From NCBI GenBank assembly GCA_017440445.1, contig JAFSHE010000147.1, positions 1 to 21,138 on the forward strand: a stretch of 21,138 nucleotides of DNA, read 5' to 3'. Below the pieces are notes generated by a model. That model was not told where the DNA came from. It saw only the letters and a program-made list of their open reading frames with translations, and did not search any database. Of this stretch, positions 7,537 through 13,126 are shown in pieces; the stretch's first letter is position 1, and each line of letters opens with the position of its first letter. Source of the DNA: Oscillospiraceae bacterium (GTDB lineage Bacteria; Bacillota_A; Clostridia; Oscillospirales; Ruminococcaceae). Made by a program: the position numbers and the translations under genes.

Positions 7537-7616
7537 TACTATGAAACAGTTGACATATTTCCGAAAATGGTGTATCATATACTGGAATAAATGCGGTAGA
7601 CCGCTGTTTCATAGTA
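7537..7616 (+). repeat. perfect 13-bp inverted repeat enclosing the trkA promoter
   Basis: TACTATGAAACAG (7537-7549) abuts the -35 box, and its exact reverse complement CTGTTTCATAGTA (7604-7616) ends five bases before the AGGAG of trkA. The arms are 54 bases apart. The right-hand region also holds a small hairpin GCGG-TAGA-CCGC (7593-7604). It could be a paired operator allowing looping, a transcribed half-site, or the ends of a tiny mobile element. Confidence 0.85.
7550..7578 (+). promoter_or_regulatory. promoter of trkA-trkH
   Basis: TTGACA (7550-7555), a 17-base spacer, TATCAT (7573-7578). The expected start of transcription near 7585 gives a leader of about 49 bases, too short for a c-di-AMP (ydaO) aptamer. 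Confidence 0.82.
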
Positions 7617-7633
7617 TAAAAGGAGCGTAATGC

Positions 7634-8995
7634 ATGAATATAATTATCGTAGGCTGCGGAAAGGTAGGCTCTGCCCTTGCGGAGGAGCTTAATGAGGAAG
7701 GCAACAACATAACGGTGGTCGACCTTGACAGCGATAAGGTGAACGATATAACCTCGAAATACGATGTTATGGGCGTTGTAGGAAACGGTGCGACCCATGC
7801 TTCCCTTGAGGAGGCAGGCATACTCCGTGCTGACCTGCTTATCGCAGTGACAGGCTCGGATGAGCTTAATCTGCTGTGCTGCCTTATTGCGAAAAAGGCG
7901 GGCGACTGCCAGACCATCGCACGTGTGCGCAGCCCGCAGTATAGCCGTGAGGCTCCCTATCTCAAGGATGAGCTGGGCCTTGCCATGGTCATAAATCCTG
8001 AGCATGCCGCTGCTGCGGAGATAGCACGTGTGCTGCGTTTCCCCTCTGCGATGAAGATAGACACCTTCGCAAGGGGCAGGGTGGAGATGATGAAATTCCG
8101 TCTGCCCGAAAACAGCCCGCTCGTTGGCTGTGCGGTAAAGGAGCTTTCGGGAAAATTTGGCTGCGATGTTCTTATCTGTACAGTAGAGCGTGAGGCTGAC
8201 GCATACATCGCAAACGGTGATCTCGTTTTCGAGGAAAAGGATGTTATCTCGCTTATTGCAACTCCGAAGAATGCCAATCACTTCTTCCGCAAGATAGATT
8301 ACAAGCTAAATTCCGTAAAGGATGTAATGATAGTCGGCGGAGGCAGTATCGCACACTATCTCTGCGAGATACTGAAGCGCTCGGGAAACAACATCTCTGT
8401 AAAGCTGATAGAGAAAAATCCCCGCCGCTGCGAGGAGCTTTGCACCATGCTTGAGGATGTCACTATAATCAACGGAGACGCGTCTGAGCAGGCGGTGCTT
8501 ATCGAGGAGGGTCTTGAAAGCACAGGCGCTTTCGTTGCGCTTACAAATCTTGACGAGGAGAATATCTTCCTCTCGCTGTTTGCAAAGAGCGTTAATCACG
8601 GAAAGCTCGTTACCAAGATAAACCGTATCGATTTTGACGATGTTATAAAGCATCTCGACCTTGACTCGATAATATATCCCAAGAATATCACCTGTGAGAA
8701 TATCGTGCGCTATGTGCGTGCCATGAAGAATACCATCGGCAGCAACGTGGAAACGCTGTACAACATCGTTAAGGGCAAGATAGAGGCGGCAGAATTCCAC
8801 ATCAAGGAAGGCTCGCCTGTTATCGGTATCCCGCTTATGGAGCTGCGCTTCAATGCAAGCGTGCTTATCGCTGCGATACTGAGAGGAAAGCAGGTAATTA
8901 TCCCCAGAGGTAATGATACCATCCAGCCTGACGACTCTGTGGTCATCGTTTCAAATCATCTTGAGATGCACGATATCACTGATATCCTGAAATAA
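7634..8995 (+). CDS. trkA: Trk potassium-uptake regulatory protein TrkA (two RCK units)
   Basis: TrkA is the cytoplasmic nucleotide-binding ring that gates the TrkH potassium channel. The 453 residues contain two RCK-N/RCK-C tandems. The first Rossmann unit begins IIIVGCGKVGSALAEEL (3-19), with an acidic strand end VVDLDSDK. The second begins near residue 230 with VMIVGGGSIAHYL and LIEKN; here GGGSIA replaces the strict GxGxxG. Each half ends with a TrkA-C segment (for example EFHIKEGSPVIGIPLMEL). AGGAG lies eight bases before ATG 7634; an out-of-frame ATG at 7630 is ignored. It is directly followed by trkH, so transporter and regulator are made together from the promoter at 7550. Confidence 0.96.
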   Translation: MNIIIVGCGKVGSALAEELNEEGNNITVVDLDSDKVNDITSKYDVMGVVGNGATHASLEEAGILRADLLIAVTGSDELNLLCCLIAKKAGDCQTIARVRSPQYSREAPYLKDELGLAMVINPEHAAAAEIARVLRFPSAMKIDTFARGRVEMMKFRLPENSPLVGCAVKELSGKFGCDVLICTVEREADAYIANGDLVFEEKDVISLIATPKNANHFFRKIDYKLNSVKDVMIVGGGSIAHYLCEILKRSGNNISVKLIEKNPRRCEELCTMLEDVTIINGDASEQAVLIEEGLESTGAFVALTNLDEENIFLSLFAKSVNHGKLVTKINRIDFDDVIKHLDLDSIIYPKNITCENIVRYVRAMKNTIGSNVETLYNIVKGKIEAAEFHIKEGSPVIGIPLMELRFNASVLIAAILRGKQVIIPRGNDTIQPDDSVVIVSNHLEMHDITDILK

Positions 8996-9017
8996 TGCGG
9001 CTGTCCTGAGGTGATTT

Positions 9018-10451
9018 ATGAACTATAAAATGATAACCTACATCCTCGGATGGATACTGATATTCGAGGGTCTGTTTATGGCAGTGCCTGTGATTACTGC
9101 GATTATCTACGGAGAAAGTGCGCTGTGGTACTTTCTCGGCACTGCGGTGCTGTGCCTTGCTCTGGGCTGGTTGCTGACATTTAAGAAACGAAAGAACACC
9201 ACGCTCTATTCCCGTGAGGGCTTTGTGGTGGTCGCTATGAGCTGGATAGTGCTGAGTATCTTCGGAGCACTGCCCATGTGGCTGTGCGGTGCTATCCCGT
9301 CTTTTGTGGACGCATTGTTTGAAACTGTATCGGGCTTTACAACGACAGGTGCAAGCATCCTGTCGGATGTGGAGGTGCTTCCAAAGTCCGTGCTTATGTG
9401 GAGGAGCTTTACGCATTGGGTCGGAGGAATGGGTGTGCTCGTATTTATCATGGCTTTTCTGCCTCTGTCAGGCGGACAGAACATGCACATGATGAAGGCG
9501 GAAAGCCCCGGTCCCTCGGTAAGTAAGATCGTTCCCAGAGTGCGTACCACTGCATTTATACTGTATTCTATCTATTTTGTGCTGACTCTTATTGAGTTTA
9601 TCCTGCTTCTTTTCGGCGGGATGACCATATTTGAGGCGCTGAATACAGCCTTTGCAACAGCCGGAACCGGCGGCTTTGGCTTTCTGAACTCCAGTATGGG
9701 AAGCTTTTCGTCATATATACAGATCGTGATAACTGTGTTTATGCTGCTGTTTTCCGTCAACTTCAACTCGTATTTCTTTATCCTTATCGGCAAATTCAAG
9801 GAGGCATTCACCACAGAGGTAAGGACCTTCGTCCTTATCGTGCTTGCGGCTGTTTCCGTTATCACTCTGAATATAATGCACATGTTTGAAAGCGTTGGTG
9901 ATGCAATAAGACACTCGGCATTTACAGTAGCTACGGTGATATCAACGACCGGATTTTCAACAGTGGATTTTGATCTGTGGCCTGAGCTTTCCAAGGCGAT
10001 ACTGGTGCTGCTTATGTTTATTGGCGCATGTGCGGGAAGCACGGGCGGTGGTATCAAGGTATCAAGGATAATAATACTGTTCAAGGGCATGGCGAAGGAG
10101 CTTAACAATGTTATACATCCGCGCCGCGTGAACAAGATAAAGCTGGATTCCCATATAGTTGACCATGAAACGGTACGTTCCGTAAACGTATATATGGTTG
10201 CGTATACCCTGATATTTATGACGTCTATACTGCTGATATCCATAGACAATCATAGCTTTGCCACAAATGTTACAGCGGTCACGGCAACGATAAACAACAT
10301 CGGTCCGGGACTTGAGGCGGTAGGACCTACCTGCAACTTCGGATTTTTCTCTGTTCCCTCAAAGCTGGTGCTTATCTTCGATATGCTTGCGGGACGTCTG
10401 GAGCTTTTCCCGATGCTCGTACTGTTCAAGCCATCCACATGGAAAAAGTAA
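9018..10451 (+). CDS. trkH: Trk/Ktr-type potassium transporter membrane subunit
   Basis: The 477-residue integral membrane protein forms the potassium pathway. The four selectivity-filter loops are visible: SGFTTTGAS (about 105), TAGTGGFGF (about 215), ISTTGFSTVD (about 310) and CAGSTGGGIKV (about 339), the last being the most conserved signature of the family. Hydrophobic helices alternate with these loops along the whole length. The ribosome binding site GAGGTGA precedes the ATG, 22 bases after trkA. The length and the pairing with a double-RCK TrkA favour TrkH over KtrB. Confidence 0.96.
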   Translation: MNYKMITYILGWILIFEGLFMAVPVITAIIYGESALWYFLGTAVLCLALGWLLTFKKRKNTTLYSREGFVVVAMSWIVLSIFGALPMWLCGAIPSFVDALFETVSGFTTTGASILSDVEVLPKSVLMWRSFTHWVGGMGVLVFIMAFLPLSGGQNMHMMKAESPGPSVSKIVPRVRTTAFILYSIYFVLTLIEFILLLFGGMTIFEALNTAFATAGTGGFGFLNSSMGSFSSYIQIVITVFMLLFSVNFNSYFFILIGKFKEAFTTEVRTFVLIVLAAVSVITLNIMHMFESVGDAIRHSAFTVATVISTTGFSTVDFDLWPELSKAILVLLMFIGACAGSTGGGIKVSRIIILFKGMAKELNNVIHPRRVNKIKLDSHIVDHETVRSVNVYMVAYTLIFMTSILLISIDNHSFATNVTAVTATINNIGPGLEAVGPTCNFGFFSVPSKLVLIFDMLAGRLELFPMLVLFKPSTWKK

Positions 10452-10493
10452 GACCGCAGTGCATATATTGCCATCTTCCGCAAGGAATAAAAG

Positions 10494-10538
10494 TCCCCGC
10501 ACGGCGCAAACTTTTTGCATAGCCTTAAAGCGGGGGGA
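10494..10538 (+). promoter_or_regulatory. leader hairpin that would mask the ribosome binding site of the Cys-rich gene
   Basis: TCCCCGC (10494-10500) can pair with GCGGGG (10530-10535). Nested inside are GGC/GCC (10503-10505 with 10522-10524) and GCAAA/TTTGC (10506-10510 with 10514-10518) around a CTT loop. The 3' strand is the purine run GGGGGG that serves as ribosome binding site for the ATG at 10543. There is no T-run, so it is not a terminator for trkH. A translation-control role is inference. Confidence 0.6.
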
Positions 10539-10542
10539 TGTC

Positions 10543-10671
10543 ATGAATATTGTAATGTGCGGAGAAAGCTGCCGCTGGCAGAACGATGGAGCGTGTACGC
10601 TGGAGGATATCTCACGTATCACCGTTGCGACAGCAGGCAGGTGCTGCTATTTTGAGCAGAAAACAACATAA
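10543..10671 (+). CDS. 42-residue Cys-rich protein, probably metal-binding
   Basis: Starts MNIVMCGESCRWQNDGACTL and ends RCCYFEQKTT. The cysteines fall at 6, 10, 18, 34 and 35 (C-x3-C-x7-C-x15-CC), ending in an aromatic-acidic YFE. This recalls small Clostridia proteins of the C-x3/4-C...C...C(x)YYE kind, including DUF1540-like ones, that are thought to bind a metal, but I cannot name an exact family. The start is chosen because the purine run GGGGGGA lies just upstream and the first Cys falls at residue 6. Longer in-frame readings run back into trkH. It follows trkH by 91 bases and ends five bases before a strong terminator, so it may be the last gene of the trk transcript or a unit of its own. 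Confidence 0.72.
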   Translation: MNIVMCGESCRWQNDGACTLEDISRITVATAGRCCYFEQKTT

Positions 10672-10675
10672 AATA

Positions 10676-10705
10676 TCCCCCGTGGAAAACACGGGGGAAT
10701 TTTTT
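10676..10705. terminator. strong bidirectional terminator
   Basis: TCCCCCGTG / CACGGGGGA with a five-base loop, followed by six T (plus strand) and preceded by an A/T-rich run that gives T-rich sequence on the other strand. It separates the plus-strand trk group from the convergent SdpI-like gene that ends at 10715. Confidence 0.88.
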
Positions 10706-10714
10706 ATGTAGGAC

Positions 10715-11095
10715 TTATCCTCTCGGGGTACCGTTTTTATCAAAGGCGTCTGCGAGCTTTTTTTCGGTGGCGGCGATGCTGACTGCCATATCAGCAACGA
10801 TCAACGCTGCTATTATCACTAGCATTGCCGTAAGCTGGTCAGCAGTAGGGGTCGTCAGCACTGCAATTGCCGCAGCTGCGGTGGACAGCATCAGTACGGG
10901 AATATTGCTGAAAAAGGCTATCCTGCCCCACGTCACCTGAGCGAAGTGCCATGTCTGCTCGTTTTTCTCTGAGCGGGATGTGCGGTAGCCAAGCCCGCCG
11001 AAAGGCTGCGGATTGCGCCATATTACCAGCCCTGATATCAGAAACGACAGCGGGACGAATTCTATAAAGCAAAGCATCATAATCAGTGTATCCAT
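10715..11095 (-). CDS. SdpI-like integral membrane protein
   Basis: A 126-residue membrane protein with hydrophobic helices at about 4-24, 59-80 and 86-108. Between the first two is the cytoplasmic-loop motif GYRTSRSEKNEQTWHFAQ (36-53), which matches the C-terminal region of SdpI-family proteins (G-x-R-T-x-x-S-x-x-x-x-x-W). SdpI of Bacillus subtilis gives immunity to the SDP toxin and acts in signalling; short homologues like this one are widespread and uncharacterised. The start at 11095 is set by a full AGGAGG eight bases upstream, which overlaps the stop codon of the 23-residue ORF. It is the last gene of the SPFH operon. The family call is moderately sure; a role as immunity protein is not shown. 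Confidence 0.82.
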   Translation of the reverse strand: MDTLIMMLCFIEFVPLSFLISGLVIWRNPQPFGGLGYRTSRSEKNEQTWHFAQVTWGRIAFFSNIPVLMLSTAAAAIAVLTTPTADQLTAMLVIIAALIVADMAVSIAATEKKLADAFDKNGTPRG

Positions 11096-11103
11096 AAAGC
11101 CTC

Positions 11104-11175
11104 CTATACGAATATACCTGCTGCGATACCTGCGGCTATTGCGGAGATGTGCGCAGCTAAAAGCAGTAAAGTCAT
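11104..11175 (-). CDS. 23-residue hydrophobic micropeptide
   Basis: ATG at 11175 opens a 23-codon frame reading MTLLLLAAHISAIAAGIA then AGIFV and TAG. It is nearly all hydrophobic and small residues and long enough to span the membrane once. It has its own ribosome binding site, AGGAAG seven bases upstream. Its ATG begins one base after the TGA of the RHH-like gene, and its TAG overlaps the AGGAGG of the SdpI-like gene. Such exact packing between two real genes supports translation. I know no family for it. It could be a membrane micropeptide regulator, a small toxin, or a coupling peptide. Confidence 0.6.
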   Translation of the reverse strand: MTLLLLAAHISAIAAGIAAGIFV

Positions 11176-11176
11176 A

Positions 11177-11356
11177 TCAATCTTCCTTTTTCGGGTGTTT
11201 TTTGTGATATTTCACGCACTCCGTCAGCAGATATTCTATCTGTCCGTTTACCGAGCGGAAGTCGTCCTCCGCCCACTTCATAAGGTCGTTGTACAGCGAT
11301 GCGGAGAGGCGCAGCGGCACCTGCTTTTTTGAGTTCTTTTCCTTTTCTTCAGCCAT
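11177..11356 (-). CDS. 59-residue Arc/ribbon-helix-helix-like protein
   Basis: Begins MAEEKEKNSKKQVPLRLSAS and continues LYNDLMKWAEDDFRSVNGQI then EYLLTECVKY. The pattern is a short strand with alternating polar residues (QVPLRLS, 12-18) followed by two helices (about 20-30 and 36-50) with SVNGQI between, as in small Arc/MetJ-type proteins common in Clostridia. These usually bind DNA as dimers. The N-terminus and C-terminus are lysine-rich. The start at 11356 follows GGAAGGGCG. It lies 78 bases after the SPFH gene and one base before the micropeptide. It is the best candidate in the window to bind the palindromes at the operon promoter, but that is inference. Confidence 0.8.
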   Translation of the reverse strand: MAEEKEKNSKKQVPLRLSASLYNDLMKWAEDDFRSVNGQIEYLLTECVKYHKKHPKKED

Positions 11357-11434
11357 TGTGCGCCCTTCCTTTCTTTGATATTGTCATGTGTGGAATGATT
11401 ACCTGCCTTGCAAAGCTTATGCGTGCTGAGTCCA

Positions 11435-12424
11435 TTAATATATCGAGCCGCTGTTTACGATGGGCTGAGCGTCCTTGTTTCCGCACAGCACTACCAGCAG
11501 GTTGCTTACCATCTGAGCCTTGCGCTCCTCGTCAAGCTCGCATACGTTGCTTTCGGAGAGCTTGTTGAGTGCCATCTCCACCATGCCGACTGCGCCGTCA
11601 ACTATCTTCTGACGAGCCTCGATTATAGCAGTCGCCTGCTGACGCTGCAGCATCGCAGCAGCTATCTCGGGGGAGTATGCAAGGTGAGTTATACGAGCCT
11701 CGATTATCTCAAGACCTGCCACGTCAACACGCTTCTGAAGCTCCTCACGCAGCAGCTCGCAGACCTCCTGCGCAGAGCCGCGCAGGGTCTTTTCGTCTGT
11801 GTCGGTGGAGTCGTAGGGGTAGCAGCGTACAACGTCACGCAGTGTGGAGTCCGCCTGTATAGACAGGAACTTTGTGTAGTTATCCACATTGAAAACTGCC
11901 TTGGCTGTGTTTACTATCCTCCATATTACAACGATGCCCACCTCAATGGGATTACCCATCTGGTCATTTATCTTCTGTTTGCGGTTGTCGTGGGTGAGCG
12001 CCTTGAGGGATATCTTGTTGCGGGGAATGCGCACGGTTGCAGAGGCTGCATCGCTGCTTACTACTGCGGTAACGGCATTTTCTGCCTGAGGTACGACCGC
12101 CGTGCTGAAGGGATTTACAAAGAAGAAGCCCTCCTTCTTAAGTGTACCGATGTACTTACCGAAAAGTGTGAGTACCAGTGCCTCGTTGGGACGGATTATC
12201 CTCAGACCCATGTAGGGTATCCAGCCGATGCACAGCCAGATAAGTCCAGCAGCAAGGCATATACCGCCTGTTACGCTTTCCTCGTTGGCGTCAAGCTCCA
12301 TGCCGCCTGCGATGACAAGCGCCAGCGCACCGATATAAAGCAGAGTTGTGAGCAGCAGTACCAGCCAGCCGCTGGGTGCGTTAAGCTCTCGTTCTTCGTA
12401 TTCTTTTTTTGTCATTGTATTCAT
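11435..12424 (-). CDS. SPFH (stomatin/prohibitin/flotillin/HflK-C) domain protein
   Basis: A 329-residue membrane-anchored protein. Two hydrophobic segments (about 19-41 and 53-70) precede the SPFH domain, which begins near IIRPNEALVLTLFGKYIGTL (76-95) and shows GFFFVNPF, a central EVGIVVIWRI strand, TLRDVVRCYPYD, and the coiled-coil-like stretch ARITHLAYSPEIAAAMLQRQ followed by QATAIIEARQKIV. SPFH proteins assemble as rings or patches on membranes and scaffold other proteins, often in stress responses. The start at 12424 follows GGGAGG; an in-frame ATG three codons later is less well placed. It is the first gene of the operon with the RHH-like protein, micropeptide and SdpI-like protein. It is preceded by a perfect consensus promoter and a 19-bp palindrome. 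Confidence 0.93.
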   Translation of the reverse strand: MNTMTKKEYEERELNAPSGWLVLLLTTLLYIGALALVIAGGMELDANEESVTGGICLAAGLIWLCIGWIPYMGLRIIRPNEALVLTLFGKYIGTLKKEGFFFVNPFSTAVVPQAENAVTAVVSSDAASATVRIPRNKISLKALTHDNRKQKINDQMGNPIEVGIVVIWRIVNTAKAVFNVDNYTKFLSIQADSTLRDVVRCYPYDSTDTDEKTLRGSAQEVCELLREELQKRVDVAGLEIIEARITHLAYSPEIAAAMLQRQQATAIIEARQKIVDGAVGMVEMALNKLSESNVCELDEERKAQMVSNLLVVLCGNKDAQPIVNSGSIY

Positions 12425-12475
12425 AATATACCTCCCTGACTGCGGTAGGATACCGCTTTATGTGGTGTTGTAAAA

Positions 12476-12494
12476 TGATATCAAATTGATATCA
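12476..12494. promoter_or_regulatory. 19-bp palindromic operator at the start of the SPFH transcript
   Basis: TGATATCAAATTGATATCA is a perfect inverted repeat around one central base, made of two TGATATCA half-units that are themselves palindromic. It covers about +1 to +20 of the SPFH transcript. A third, looser half-site (TGATGTTA on the minus strand) lies just before the -10 box, and the -10 region is itself the palindrome TGTTAT-A-ATAACA. This points to a repressor site; the binding protein is not known. Confidence 0.72.
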
Positions 12495-12501
12495 CAATGT
12501 T

Positions 12502-12530
12502 ATTATAACATCAAAGTAATATCCTGTCAA
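12502..12530 (-). promoter_or_regulatory. promoter of the SPFH operon
   Basis: On the minus strand TTGACA (12525-12530), a 17-base spacer, TATAAT (12502-12507): a perfect match to consensus at all twelve positions and in spacing. Such strong promoters are usually held down by a repressor, in keeping with the adjacent palindrome. Confidence 0.9.
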
Positions 12531-12548
12531 GTATTTTTACAGAAAAAG

Positions 12549-12577
12549 TTGAAAAATTATCCTTTGGGATGTATAAT
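12549..12577 (+). promoter_or_regulatory. promoter of the DUF523 gene
   Basis: TTGAAA (12549-12554), 17 bases, TATAAT (12572-12577). It is divergent from the SPFH promoter, with the two -35 boxes only 18 bases apart. Transcription should begin near 12584, giving a leader under 20 bases. Confidence 0.85.
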
Positions 12578-12602
12578 GAACATAGCGAAAGGGGGATATC
12601 CC

Positions 12603-13055
12603 ATGAAAAAGATACTTGTAAGCGCATGTCTGTGCGGTAAGCCATGCAGATACGACGGCCGCTCAAAGCCCTGCACCGAGCCTGTTTTTCTGAAATGGCG
12701 TGAGGAGGGGCGGCTCATTCCTGTATGTCCCGAGGTAATGGGCGGGCTTCCTGTGCCACGTCCCCCGTGTCAGCGCAGGGGAGATGGCGTGTTCACCGAG
12801 GCGGGCGAAAGCCGCACTGCGGAGTATCTTCTCGGCGCAGATAAGGCTCTGGAAACTGCACGGAAACAGGATGTTGCCTGCTGCATACTGAAGGAATACA
12901 GCCCCTCCTGCGGAGTACATCGGATATATGACGGTACTTTTTCGGGGAAGAAGATATCGGGCGAGGGGCTTGCTGCACAGCTGCTGAGAGAAAACGGCTA
13001 CGCCGTATTTAGCGAGGAGGAGCTTTCGTCCGCTGAGGAATTTCTAAAAACATAA
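12603..13055 (+). CDS. DUF523-family protein (TudS-like thiouracil desulfidase family)
   Basis: The 150-residue protein shows the family's motifs: VSACLCGKPCRYDG (6-19), PVCPEVMGGLPVPRPP (40-55) and EYSPSCG (98-104). Cys11/15, Cys42 and Cys103 are candidates for iron-sulfur ligands. By family knowledge, DUF523 members include TudS, which uses a [4Fe-4S] cluster to remove sulfur from thiouracil; whether this one shares the substrate is not shown. ATG 12603 is preferred because it follows GGGGG and the predicted promoter sits just before it; an in-frame ATG farther upstream at 12486 lies ahead of that promoter. It is a one-gene unit, convergent on the EF-G-like gene across a shared terminator. 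Confidence 0.9.
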   Translation: MKKILVSACLCGKPCRYDGRSKPCTEPVFLKWREEGRLIPVCPEVMGGLPVPRPPCQRRGDGVFTEAGESRTAEYLLGADKALETARKQDVACCILKEYSPSCGVHRIYDGTFSGKKISGEGLAAQLLRENGYAVFSEEELSSAEEFLKT

Positions 13056-13063
13056 TAGACAGC

Positions 13064-13098
13064 AAAACGTCCTTTGCGGAAGATGCAAAGGACGTTTT
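13064..13098. terminator. bidirectional terminator between DUF523 and the EF-G-like gene
   Basis: A perfect 14-bp stem AAAACGTCCTTTGC / GCAAAGGACGTTTT with a 7-base loop, ending in a T-run on the plus strand and, by symmetry, on the minus strand. It lies between two convergent genes and serves both. Confidence 0.92.
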
Positions 13099-13126
13099 TA
13101 AAATATTTAGGAGAAGAAAAGAATTT

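Noticed and set aside
7585..7633. c-di-AMP (ydaO) or other riboswitch before trkA
   Set aside because: The predicted leader is about 49 bases with one tetraloop hairpin, too short for that aptamer.
11357..11434. A 12-codon frame (from the ATG near 11390, minus strand) overlapping the start of the RHH-like gene
   Set aside because: It lacks a ribosome binding site and any feature; too short to support.
11408..12439. Open frame of 343 codons on the plus strand opposite the SPFH gene
   Set aside because: The minus-strand frame has the SPFH motifs, ribosome binding site and promoter; the plus-strand product is Cys/Tyr-rich and featureless.
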